Shown: in pieces, positions 1 through 8,565 of the stretch
How positions within the stretch are numbered: the stretch's first letter is position 1
How the letters are laid out: every line of letters begins with the position of its first letter
Assembly (NCBI GenBank): GCA_013365365.1
Contig: JABVXU010000982.1
Span: 1-13,000 of the forward strand
Direction: 5' to 3'
DNA length: 13,000 nucleotides
Source of the DNA: Cruorifilaria tuberocauda
Taxonomy: Eukaryota; Nematoda; Chromadorea; Rhabditida; Onchocercidae
The notes under the pieces: model-generated
Database searches by the model: none
The model's input: only the letters and a program-made list of their open reading frames with translations
Told to the model about the DNA's origin: nothing
Made by a program: the position numbers and the translations under genes

Positions 1-96
1 TATTATTATTATTATTATTAATTATTACCATTAATTATTATTATTAATTGTTATTATTATTAATTATTTATTGTTATTATTATTCATAGTTAATGC
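1..96. repeat. Imperfect TTA/ATT triplet microsatellite
   Basis: The window opens inside a run of TTA triplets, interrupted by TTAATTA and TTG variants, continuing to about position 85. The string TTATTATTATTCATAGTT near 74-91 recurs at 144-161, so the edge of this tract was caught up in the duplication that built the neighbouring 36-bp array. The left end is cut by the window, so the full length is unknown. No coding role is visible. Confidence 0.9.
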
Positions 97-281
97 TTAT
101 CTTTCTTATCATTATCATTTATATGTGATTGCTTTCATCATTATTATTATTATTCATAGTTGCCATCCGCAGGTAATCACTTATTTTTATTGTCATTATC
201 ATCTACAAGTAATTGATTATTTTTCTTATCAATATCATTTTCGGGTAATTGCTTACTTTTCTTATCAATATCATCTATGAA
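97..281. repeat. 36-bp minisatellite, about five units
   Basis: Units begin at 97, 133, 181, 217 and 253. Four of the unit starts are 36 bp apart or flank one longer unit; the unit at 133-180 is 48 bp because it contains an expanded ATT run, and the last unit is partial. The shared core is TTTCTTATCAATATCAT followed by GTAATTGC. As 36 is a multiple of three, a plus-strand open frame (71-280) shows a 12-residue repeat with YFSYQYH, but it is short and has no other coding feature, so I treat it as a by-product of the array. The periodicity is seen directly; how it arose is inference. Confidence 0.9.
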
Positions 282-898
282 GTTTAACAATTAACTAATT
301 GAATGGAATAGTTTTTTCCTTTTTTTTTTGTTGAATGAAAAAAATAGGAGAATTCTTTTTTTTTTCAAAAAAGAAAACAAAATTACCTTATGTTAAAATA
401 ATATTCATGTGAAAATTTAGCCAGGTAAAGCCAGGTAGAAAAATTTAGCCAGGTTGTCGTATTTTCAGAAATTACATTTGTTATTTGTTTTCTGATAATT
501 AAATTAATATTATCATCTGATTGAACAGGTTTAATTAGTCTTAATTAGAAATGGTACTCTTAATTGATAATTACATTTGGATTACCTTAAGATAATTGCA
601 TTGAATTATTTCAGATAGAATGAATTCGTTTAATATTTTTACAAAAATATATTATTCTCATTTTCTTGTATTAAAATTTAATATAATTAAATAATTTTTA
701 TTGATTAGATTGCTTTGAAATAATTTCATCATATCATAATGATAAATATACGCTTAGAATTTTTGAAGTTTTCTTTTGTATTTTTTTGTACGTAAGATTT
801 TTCTTTTTCCCTTTTTAACCATCCCAATCGTTGTATTTGTGTGACAATAACAATCCTTGAAATATTTTGTTTAATGTTTAAAATTCATTTTTATCCTT
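282..898. other. AT-rich non-coding stretch with small repeats
   Basis: No gene is visible. The stretch holds long T runs near 320-365. One short foldback has TTCTTTTTT (353-361) facing AAAAAAGAA (367-375). There are three copies of AGCCAGGT: at 419, at 429 and at 447. The first and third copies share the longer string AAATTTAGCCAGGT, 28 bp apart. The rest is AT-rich filler with scattered TGATAA/TTATCA. The short foldback is of a size expected by chance in such sequence. Confidence 0.7.
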
Positions 899-1018
899 TC
901 TCGCTTCCTCTTTCTCTCCCTCTCTCTCTCTCTCTTTCTCTCTCTTCCTCTCTTTTGAGTGAGAGGAGAGAAGATTATTGAAAGAATGAAGAATGAAAGA
1001 TATAGAGAGAAAAGAGAA
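899..1018. repeat. CT tract followed by GA tract (purine/pyrimidine foldback)
   Basis: The plus strand is almost purely C/T from about 899 to 956, then switches to almost purely A/G from 957 to about 1018. At the junction TCCTCTC (946-952) pairs with GAGAGGA (961-967) across an eight-base loop, so a hairpin is possible. The CT part is largely a mirror repeat, a class known to be able to form triplex (H-) DNA in supercoiled molecules. Sequence and pairing are seen directly; any structure in the cell is inference. Confidence 0.85.
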
Positions 1019-1291
1019 TGAAAGAATTAAATGATAATGAAAATTGTTGATATATTTTAGAGAAGAAGAGATTTTAAACTTTTTTTTTTTTTTATTGCTG
1101 TAGGATGATTTTGAATTGTTGTTGAACTATTCACTTCCATTCCTTTTAATTTTTCCATTGATCTTATGAATATTTGAACGGATTGAATTGAATTGAAATG
1201 AAAAATGAATTAGAGTATTAGAATGTTATTTGATAGTAATCGATTACTGATAATGTTATCACATAATATTAATTAGAATGGAATATAATTG
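1019..1291. other. AT-rich non-coding stretch
   Basis: No gene or clear signal is visible. It contains a T run at about 1080-1094 and short GAATTGAATTGAAATGAAA-type filler near 1180-1206. Confidence 0.7.
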
Positions 1292-1347
1292 AAGCTAACA
1301 GATGAGGAAGTTAGCTTAGATCGATCGAAGTAAGCTTAGATCGATCG
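1292..1347. repeat. 8-bp stem hairpin and 20-bp tandem repeat with GATCGATCG
   Basis: AAGCTAAC (1292-1299) and GTTAGCTT (1310-1317) form a perfect 8-bp inverted repeat around a ten-base purine-rich loop. The right arm is also the start of a 20-bp direct repeat: TAGCTTAGATCGATCG at 1312-1327 recurs as AAGCTTAGATCGATCG at 1332-1347. Each copy contains the self-complementary string TCGATCGA or CGATCG. These G+C-containing palindromes stand out from the AT-rich surroundings. No protein or RNA family is recognised. Confidence 0.75.
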
Positions 1348-1440
1348 GACCAGTAAGTGATGGTAAAATGATTCGATGACATTCTACCATTTTAGTGATA
1401 CCCATTGCACTTTCAATACCTCTTTCCTTTCCTCTCATCC

Positions 1441-2043
1441 TTTCCGTAAACATTGCGTTCCGTCTCTCTGTGTATACATATATCTGTCCATCTATATCTA
1501 TCTGTACCTGCGTCATTTTACGTGTCTGCGTGTGTATAAACGTGTATGTAAATATACGTCTATACGTCTATTTGTGTATATTAATATGTATGTGTATACT
1601 TATGTATGTGTGTGTCTATGTATAAGTTTGCGTGTGCGTGTGCGTGTACATGTATAAACGTGTATGTGTGTAAATATGTTTATTTGTGTATATCATGTAT
1701 ATATGTATGTGTATACGTGTACGTGTCTGTGGTGAACCTATAGTTGTGTGCGTGTGTGCACACACGTATATGTAAATATATATATATTTGTATATATTTG
1801 TTTACGTGCGTGTACGCGTGTGTACATATGTGTATGTCTATGCATGTGTATACGCGTGTATATAAAAATATACATTTGTGTATACGTGTAATATATGTGT
1901 GTGTTTATATGTCTATATAAAATTTACGTGTTTATGCGCGTGTATGTATGCATGTATATAAGTGTGTATGTGTGTGTGTATGCATGTCCATGTGCATAAT
2001 ATGTATATGTATGAGTGTGTGTGTTTATAAGTGTATTTGCATG
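1441..2043. repeat. Long degenerate TG/TA alternating tract
   Basis: About 600 bp of the plus strand is dominated by TGTGTA, TACGTGTA, TGTATATA and CGTGTG, almost always TG rather than CA on this strand. It looks like an old, heavily mutated dinucleotide expansion with secondary (TGTA)n and (TATG)n blocks. A perfect 16-bp palindrome, CGTGTGTGCACACACG, sits at 1751-1766. Alternating purine-pyrimidine DNA of this kind is known to favour Z-DNA under supercoiling. Open frames here are cysteine/valine/tyrosine repeats with no protein character. Confidence 0.9.
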
Positions 2044-2361
2044 ATTGCTATTTTTTATCATTCCGTCCAATCAATCAATCATTACTAACCTATCGATAAG
2101 TGACATTTTTATATTCAAAAAACAAAAAAGAAACTCAAGATATATTTTATGATACCTATATGATTAGCGAAAATTATCGATTTTTGATAAGCATTTATCA
2201 CTTATCATGTAATTATCAGTTCGTTAATTGGAATGATAATGATTATGAATTTCAAATTCATTGTTTAGATTTGTTTTACAAGAAAAAATGACGAAATAAA
2301 ATTCTTTTCCTTTTTTTTCAATTTTCGAAATTCAGATCAATTGGTCGACTAGAAAGAAAAA
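2044..2361. other. AT-rich spacer between two TG tracts
   Basis: A CAAT repeat lies at about 2069-2082. TGATAAG (2185-2191) faces CTTATCA (2201-2207) as a 7-bp inverted repeat. TTATCA/TGATAA occurs five times between 2161 and 2240. A 63-codon open frame at 2100-2291 has no recognisable domain, and I do not call it a gene. Confidence 0.7.
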
Positions 2362-2362
2362 T

Positions 2363-2411
<49 letters not shown>

Positions 2412-2664
2412 GTGTACGTGTGTGTGTATTTGCGTGTGTGTCTATGTATGTGCGTATGTGTCTGTGTGTGTGTGTGTATGCGTGTGTGTGTGTGCATATG
2501 TGACTATGCGCGTGTGCCCGTGTATGTTCGTAAATGTCTGTATCTGCGTGTGTGTGTATGTGTCACCATGTTCTATGTATTGCGTGTGTGTCTGTGTGTA
2601 TGCGTACGTGTCTGTGTCTGTCTGTGTGTGTGTGTATGTGTGTATGTGTGTGTATGTGTGTACC
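2362..2664. repeat. TG dinucleotide microsatellite, pure core plus degenerate tail
   Basis: A pure (TG)n core at 2371-2407 holds about 18 repeats. It grades into roughly 250 bp of interrupted TGTGTGTA, TGCGTG and TGTCTG. As in the tract at 1441-2043, the plus strand carries TG throughout. The pure core is likely to be length-polymorphic between individuals (inference from known microsatellite behaviour). Overlapping open frames in several frames are low-complexity products of the repeat. Confidence 0.95.
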
Positions 2665-2820
2665 GTAGCAATCATTGCAAACATTTCATTTACAACCATA
2701 TGGCATCGGTACAAGTACAGGTTAGCTATTTTTTTTCTTCAATCTTTTGTACCTATCACATTCGTGCCAATCGTTTATTGCTGTTATTAGAATGATAATA
2801 AAAAGATAATGGAACAAATA

Positions 2821-2872
2821 CATGCACATGCATGTGTACGTACACGTAAACACGTACGTAATCACGTACGTA
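2821..2872. repeat. Cluster of perfect palindromes (CACATGCATGTG, GTGTACGTACAC, ACGTACGT)
   Basis: Within about 50 bp there are two overlapping perfect 12-bp palindromes, CACATGCATGTG (2825-2836) and GTGTACGTACAC (2834-2845). They are followed by a 12-bp direct repeat containing CACGTACGTA (2851-2860 and 2863-2872), each copy holding the palindrome ACGTACGT. The alternating purine-pyrimidine character links the cluster to the TG tracts upstream. It could be a degenerate microsatellite or a cluster of binding sites; the sequence does not decide. Confidence 0.8.
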
Positions 2873-3589
2873 TAGAATACACGTAGAAAAATACATTTTG
2901 AATAATTATTTTTTTAATGAATGTGATAAGGGACGGAATAATTTTGAATGATTTTTGGTTTTATCAGTGAAATAAGCAAATTAATTAGATTTCACTTTAA
3001 ATTTTTTGTAAAATTTATTTTTGAAATATTTTTATATCTGATAAGTAAGCAGAATCACATGGAATTATCACATGGAGTGATTTGGATTAATTGTTGATAA
3101 TAATTCTTATTAAATAAACTTCAGAAGAATATTGCAATTTAATTTGACAAAACAACACTTATCATTTTAATGATTGTAATTTAAAACTTACAAAGACCAA
3201 AAAAAAAAATTCAGATTATTTTTTTTTTAAAAATAAAATGAAGTAAAAGTATGGAAGGAATGATTTGTGATATTGTTGCAACTTTAAACTTTTAATTAAT
3301 TTTTTGAACTTTAAAAAAAAACTAAATGAATTGAAATTTACCTTAATTTTTATTAATCTTTCATAAGTCAATCTTTGTCATTTTTTTCTTTTACTCTTAC
3401 TTTTACTAAAAAGAATTTTAAAATATGCAAATGAACCATTTCATTAATTGAATAATCTTTAATTCTTTAATTGAATAATGATAGTAATAATGATAGATGA
3501 TGAGAAACAGGTCTTAATGGATATTCCTAAAACTAAATATTTTCGCTAATGGAATAATATGAATTATTATTTAGTGTGACAAAGATGCT
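2873..3589. other. AT-rich non-coding stretch
   Basis: No gene is visible. It contains A and T runs near 3199-3230 and 3312-3320, a 23-bp-spaced direct repeat of TTAATTGAATAAT (3444-3456 and 3467-3479), and several TGATAA/TTATCA motifs at 2920-3165. Confidence 0.7.
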
Positions 3590-4052
3590 AATTGGAATTG
3601 AATAAGCTGGGTGAGGGGTAATACTGAATTGGAATTGAGTGAATTAGCTAGAACGATTTTCATTGGAATTAAATAAACGGAATAAAGATAACGATGAATT
3701 GGAATTGAATAAGCTAAGTGATACTGAATTGGAATTGAATAAACTAAATAAAACATAATACTGAATTAGAATTGAGTAAAGTAGCTAAAACAATTTTCAT
3801 TGGAATTAAATAAACTAAGTAAAGTTAACGATGAATTGGAACTGAATAAACTAGATAAACAGTAAATGTTAATTAAATTTGAATAAACTAGGTAAAAGGT
3901 AATACTAATAAACTATCTAGACAATATTAACTAGAATTAAATAAATATCTAAAACAATTTTTAATTAGAATTAAGTAATCTAGGTAAAAATAATGCTGAA
4001 ATGGAATTGAATGAGTCTAGTAAGAGTTAATACTGGAATTGGAATTGAATAA
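3590..4052. repeat. 36-bp degenerate satellite with four-unit higher-order period
   Basis: About 13 units start with AATTGGAATTGAATAAACTA or close variants, at 3590, 3627, 3661, 3697, 3727, 3764, 3798, 3834, 3871, 3907, 3929, 3963, 3999 and 4037. Most spacings are 34-38 bp; the exceptions are 30 bp for the unit at 3697 and 22 bp for the one at 3907. Unit types recur every fourth unit. The ending GATTTTC occurs at 3627-3660, and CAATTTTC at 3764-3797. The ending AACGATG occurs at 3690-3696 and again at 3827-3833, so units 1-4 and 5-8 are offset by exactly 137 bp. A minus-strand open frame here with repeated YSIPI is a by-product of the repeat. Confidence 0.92.
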
Positions 4053-5390
4053 TATAACTTATCGTCTTCTAATTTACTTCTTTCTTTATCTTCTAACTTT
4101 CACTTATTTCTTCAACTGTTATTGATTAAACTTAAAGACAACTATGAAGAGATGATTACTTAATGTTAATTTTAGAGAGAGGCAAATAGAGAGGGAAGGA
4201 AAAAAAAAATCCCTCAATTTGAATTTAGAAAAGAGCAAGGAAATTGGTAACAAAAAGAAATGGAGAAGCCTTAATGATTTTCATTTCCAATTTGTCCTTT
4301 TCCATTTCCGTTTTTTCTTTCTGCTCCATTTCTGAAATTGTTTTCTGATTCTAAAATTTCCCTTCATCACATGTCTCACTGATCGTTTTATTATCTTAAA
4401 ATTTCTATCATTACTATTCCTATCATTACTCTTATTGAATTATTTTTAATAATGCAATTTCAAAAGTTTCAAGTCAAAAATTGATTAATTTGTTTGCTTC
4501 AAAACCATTTTTGTTTCATAAAACGAAAGAAAAAAAAAAAGGAAAAACATTAGTTCCATGTGATAATTTGTTGTTTAAAGATTATTAGTAATAATTTAAA
4601 AAAGAAAAAAATTACTCAATTTTATTTGAATTGTTTGCTTTATATGATTGCTATTTGAATGAATTTGATATAATATGATAATTTCAGTTTTAGTTAACCT
4701 TTGACATTAATCCTTAATTAATACTTGAAGCTTTTAGCCTTTGACAAAATATATTTTGTTCGATTTAGAAACTAGTAAAATTCATTTTAATTAATTTCAA
4801 TATCATTTGATCGGTTTACATGAGGGAATTCTTTTTTTCATTCCACTTCATTTCTTTTTTTCAATTTAATTTAATTCTCATTCAATTTTTTTTTCGTTCT
4901 TGTTTTCTCGTAAAATCGATTAACGTTTTTTTTTCCTAATTGAACTTTGTGATAAATTATCTTTTAAATTTATTTATAGCTATGACTACTTATAATTTAA
5001 TAATGAAATTGATGGCGAAATATTATAAAAACGATGATTTAATTAAAAGTAATGAAGTAAAAATGGATTACTGATAATAATAAAAGTATTTTAGCTTAAA
5101 AAATACTAAGCAAAAATTTTGATTCAAATAAGAAAATGGAAATGAAAGATACTGATTGCATGATTTCTTAATGAAATGAATAATTATCATAATGATAAGA
5201 ATTATTAAAATTCATTAAATTATTAAAATGATATGAATAATTATTAAAATGGCCTTATTAAGAGATCATTTTAATTATCAATTGATAAGAACAAAAATTT
5301 TTAATGAATGATTCAATTTCAGAGCAGATATTTTCGTAGAAATTTTTTCTAAGATTATTTTGCTATATTCAAGATGGAATGAAATAGACA
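4053..5390. other. Long AT-rich non-coding stretch
   Basis: No gene was found on either strand. Small details: AGAAATGGAG (4256-4265) is inverted as CTCCATTTCT (4324-4333). CTATCATTACT is repeated 15 bp apart (4405 and 4420). A perfect TTATCAT-A-ATGATAA palindrome lies at 5184-5198. T-rich runs occur at 4830-4935. The short inverted repeats are near what chance gives in such AT-rich DNA. The region could be intronic or intergenic. Confidence 0.7.
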
Positions 5391-5448
5391 GGGAAAGAGA
5401 GAGAGAGAAAAAGAGAGATAGAGAGAGAGGGAGAGGGAAAGAGAGAGG
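5391..5448. repeat. GA-rich purine tract
   Basis: The plus strand is nearly all A/G, mostly GAGA with GGGA and AAAA interruptions. It is roughly complementary to the CT tract at 5731-5785, so the two form a separated inverted pair around about 280 bp. Homopurine tracts can form triplex structures. The composition is seen directly; the structure is inference. Confidence 0.9.
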
Positions 5449-5730
5449 TATTTGTTAGGAATTTTTTTGTTAATAATTAATATAAAGTAATTACGAACAC
5501 GTAATATTTTATGAGATCTAAGAAGAAATAAGTAATTCTTTGGGCTTCATATATTTTAAGTATATTAAATTTCTGTAAGCTTTGTAAGCTGTAAGCTGCA
5601 AAGCTACTATCATGCCAAATATTATCTGTGTGATCAAAAATTTTTCTCAATATCATAGAAATATTGATTAAATCAAAAAAAAAAATAGAATAAAATATAT
5701 AGAGAAAAGGATTTTACAATTCCCTTTCAA
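5449..5730. other. Spacer with TGTAAGCT repeat hairpin
   Basis: This AT-rich spacer holds three TGTAAGC(T) units at 5574-5597. AGCTTTG (5578-5584) and CAAAGCT (5599-5605) are perfect 7-bp arms around a 14-base loop made of the repeat units. Nothing else is recognised. Confidence 0.65.
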
Positions 5731-5785
5731 TTCTTTTTCTCTCTCTCTCTCCTTCTCTCTCTCCCTCTCTCTCTTTCCTTCTCTA
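5731..5785. repeat. CT-rich pyrimidine tract
   Basis: The plus strand is nearly all C/T, with CTCTCT blocks separated by CCTT and CCC. It is the inverted partner of the GA tract at 5391-5448. It ends in CTCTATCATCG with no AG acceptor immediately following, so it does not look like a splice-site pyrimidine tract. Confidence 0.9.
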
Positions 5786-6721
5786 TCATCGTCCTATATT
5801 TCTAGACTCTGAAAATAAATTATTTTAGAATAAAATGGAAATTAATTATTTTCATGAGAAAAATTAGCACAATATATCACATTCTATATCAATTGCTTAA
5901 CATAGCATCATCGCACTCTTTATCAGTTGCTATCAAATTGTAAATGCAATGATAAATGATAAATGATAAATAAGATTTGAATATCATTGGAGAGATTGAA
6001 AAAATTTTTAAACGATATTACGCATTATGTATTATATATGGTAACAAAATTTAAATTAATTAATGAAATTTGTTTTTGAATTAATTGAATTAATGATTAA
6101 TTGGTTAATGATAAGCTTATTAATATTGATTGTTTAATTCTGCTGATATTTTTTTTTTTGCAAATATTTTGAAAATAATAAAAATTACGTTTCATACGTT
6201 TTATTATTACTGATAATGATAGTCTTTTCTTATCAAATGATAATTGAAGCAAATATGATAATAAATGTTATCGCTCAAATATTCTCATAATTAATATTTA
6301 ATTGAAAATTTAATTATTATCATTATCAAATGAATTTACGATATTTCCTGTAATTATGGTAATGGTGAGAAAACAAAAAATGAGAAATGCTCAATTAATT
6401 TTAATTAACCTATCATTATCATTAATGACGTATCGTTATTTTTAATTGCAATTTTAGTTTCAAATAAATTTTGATTTTATTCATTTCGGAATATTTTTAA
6501 AAATTTTTTTGCAAATTAGCTCTCATTTCAATATCACTGTATGATAATCCGATCCATGAATCAGTTTTTTCCTCTCTGTTAGTTTCATTTGAAATTGATT
6601 ATTCTTTGATAATTATTCAATTTGAAATGTTGGATGATAAAATGAAATATTTTTTTTAATATGCAAACCGATTGTAGTCTTTGTCAAAATTTAATATCTG
6701 ATTATGAAATTCAAATTTACC
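5786..6721. other. AT-rich non-coding stretch rich in TGATAA/TTATCA
   Basis: No gene is visible. Three tandem TGATAAA heptamers lie at 5950-5970, a perfect palindrome ATAAGCTTAT at 6111-6120, and a dense set of TGATAA or TTATCA motifs between 6100 and 6650. The rest is TTAATT-type filler with short T runs. Confidence 0.7.
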
Positions 6722-7040
6722 AGCAATTGGTATCATTTTGATAAGCTACCACTGATCATTTTGATCATATATTAAGATTGAATTCATCAATAATTGCTAT
6801 CATTCCGATAAGTTACTGCTGATCGTCTTGATCAGGTATTAGATTAAATTTATCAATAATTGCTATCATTTCGATAAGTTACCACGGATCATCAATAATT
6901 GGTATCATTCTGATAAGCTACCACTGATCATTTTGATCATATATTAAGATTGAATTCATCAATAATTGCTATCATTCCGATAAATTAATTCCTCCTGATC
7001 GTTTTGATCAGATATTAGCAATAATTTCCAATAATTTCCG
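6722..7040. repeat. 66-67-bp tandem array with internal TGATCA inverted repeat
   Basis: Units are anchored by AATTG(G/C)TATCATT at 6725, 6792, 6858, 6897 and 6964, with a decayed unit at about 7019. Spacings are 67, 66, 39, 67 and 59 bp. Four units contain an inverted repeat: TGATCA-TTT-TGATCA at 6753-6767 and 6925-6939, and CTGATC-GATCAG at 6819-6835 and 6995-7011. The 39-bp unit has lost it. Positions 6725-6811 match 6897-6983 over 87 bp with one difference, which points to a recent 172-bp duplication of a block of units. The tail holds two CAATAATTTC decamers (7019-7038). Confidence 0.93.
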
Positions 7041-7500
7041 ATAAAATTTCTAGTTTATTTTCAAGAATGTTTCAAGAGAAAATATTTTATATCATCATTC
7101 TTGAATTCTATTTTATCATATCATTCGTGAACTTTATCTTAACATAATCATATCAACATAATTAATTATTATCTCATAATTAAATAATTATATATTAGAT
7201 TTCTACAAATATTAAATATTAAAATCTATCTAAAAAAGAATTTTTTTTTGTTGGTGAAATGAGAATGTTTTATAAGCATTCATGCTATTCATGATTCAGC
7301 TAATATTACTATTTACTTAATGAATATACTTTAAGGAATAAAAATTAAAGAAATTAATCCATGAAAATTAATTTTGAAGAAAAAAAAATGTTTTTTTTTT
7401 TAAATTAATGAATAATTTAAATGTAAACAAATAGAAATGATTGGCAATGACACTCAGGAAGCAATGCTTATCATTAGTATAATATGAGCAAATAATAGAT
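7041..7500. other. AT-rich stretch with a 26-bp dimer
   Basis: TTTTATATCATCATTCTTGA at 7085 is repeated, slightly changed, as TTTTATCATATCATTCGTGA at 7111, a 26-bp tandem dimer. The rest is AT-rich filler with T and A runs near 7242-7250 and 7380-7401. No gene is visible. Confidence 0.7.
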
Positions 7501-7580
7501 GAGATGAGAGAGAGAGAACAGGTAGGAAAGGTAATCGAAACTCTAATACCTCATTAACCTATCTCCTATCTCTTTCTTTT

Positions 7581-7619
<39 letters not shown>

Positions 7620-7626
7620 TCTCTCT
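7501..7626. repeat. Short GA tract and longer CT microsatellite in inverted orientation
   Basis: A GA tract at about 7501-7518 is followed by some 50 bp of mixed sequence and then a CT-rich tract at about 7571-7626. Its pure (TC)n core at 7584-7614 is about 15 repeats. This is the same GA/CT inverted arrangement seen at 899-1018 (reverse order) and at 5391-5785. Confidence 0.9.
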
Positions 7627-8269
7627 ACCATTTTTATCCCTTCCATTTCAATCCTTTTATTTGGATAACACCTGGCTTTTTCAACTTCCCATTATCATTC
7701 ATCATAGTCATCATCAACAATATGTTTATACTTTGTCACCATTTTCCCCATCCTAATCGAAAATTACTTTCCTTTACCTTTTCTATCTTAAATTATAAAT
7801 GTAATATATGAATTTTAAATGTACTTTAAAAATTGAATTATTAATATGTTCAATTGCTTATCATTGATATGTTCAATTTTCTTATCAATGAATTTTTTGA
7901 TGATAACAATTGAGAAAATTGGACGAATTGTAAAAATGTTTCGAATAATTTGAAATTATGCTATCAGATAAGAGAGAGAGAGAGAGAGAGATAAGTATTG
8001 ATATGATTTTTGCGATAGTTAAAAGTTAGCAATTTCGATTAGAACAATTAATCTTTCATATCGTTAAATTTTCATTTTTTGAATGTAAATAATCGAGAAA
8101 AAAATCCACGATAAAATTTTAATTTTGAAATAGAAAGATTTAGAAAGTAAGTAAGAGTCTCTATCCTCACTTCTATTTTTCAACTTAAACAATTACTTTC
8201 AATTAAATAATTGTCACTTTTTTTACTTAATTGAATTTATTATCTATTCCATACAGAGTCTTACATTTT
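7627..8269. other. AT-rich stretch with 23-bp dimer and (AG)10
   Basis: ATATGTTCAATTGCTTATCA at 7844 is repeated with changes at 7867, a 23-bp dimer ending at about 7889. A pure (AG)10 microsatellite occupies 7971-7990 and is flanked on both sides by GATAAG or ATAAG. No gene is visible. Confidence 0.75.
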
Positions 8270-8560
8270 GTTTTATTCTTTTTTCTTCCAATAAATGATT
8301 TTTCTTTTTGTTTTTACAAAATGCAAATACTTAAATACATATATACAAAGACGAATACAAATATGATATTCCATTTATTAATTACCAATATCTATTCCCA
8401 TCTCCATTTATTCATTTCCAATGTCCATTTTTTCCTTTCCGACGATAGTTCCGTTTCTTCATTTTCTATTCCTATAATGAATGATGTTTGTTTTGAAAAT
8501 ATAAATACTTGAGTACAAATAGAGAATATAATATAATATGATATTCGAGTTCAGATACAC
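8270..8560. repeat. Diverged ~175-bp direct duplication
   Basis: The order AATGATTTT, then AAATACTT, then TATGATATTC, then a CCAATATCTATTYC block occurs twice. The AAATACTT strings start at 8325 and 8503, and the TATGATATTC strings at 8362 and 8537, so offsets are 175-178 bp. The blocks between are recognisably related but diverged. Each copy leads into sequence of the 33-bp array type; early degenerate 33-bp units start at 8377 and 8410. The array and its flank therefore probably expanded together once. A 93-codon plus-strand frame over 8231-8512 shows no domain and is not called. Confidence 0.7.
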
Positions 8561-8565
8561 AAATT

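Noticed and set aside
1..96. Telomere-type repeat at the window edge
   Set aside because: The triplet is TTA, not TTAGG or TTAGGG.
71..280. 69-codon frame with repeated YFSYQYH peptide
   Set aside because: It follows directly from the 36-bp repeat, whose period is a multiple of three; there is no signal or domain.
419..454. AGGTAAAG strings as splice donors
   Set aside because: They belong to a small AGCCAGGT triplication, with no exon-like sequence upstream.
2100..2291. 63-codon open frame
   Set aside because: Short, rich in N/Y/I/K as expected of AT-rich DNA, with no motif or neighbours.
2362..2795. 142-143-codon open frames over the TG tract
   Set aside because: They are cysteine/valine/tyrosine repeats from (TG)n, open in more than one frame at once.
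4256..4333. 10-bp inverted repeat AGAAATGGAG/CTCCATTTCT
   Set aside because: Arms of this size within 80 bp are expected by chance several times in a window this AT-rich and purine/pyrimidine-skewed.
8231..8512. 93-codon open frame
   Set aside because: It lies over a duplicated non-coding block and the start of the 33-bp array; its F/S/I-rich composition is typical of T-rich DNA.
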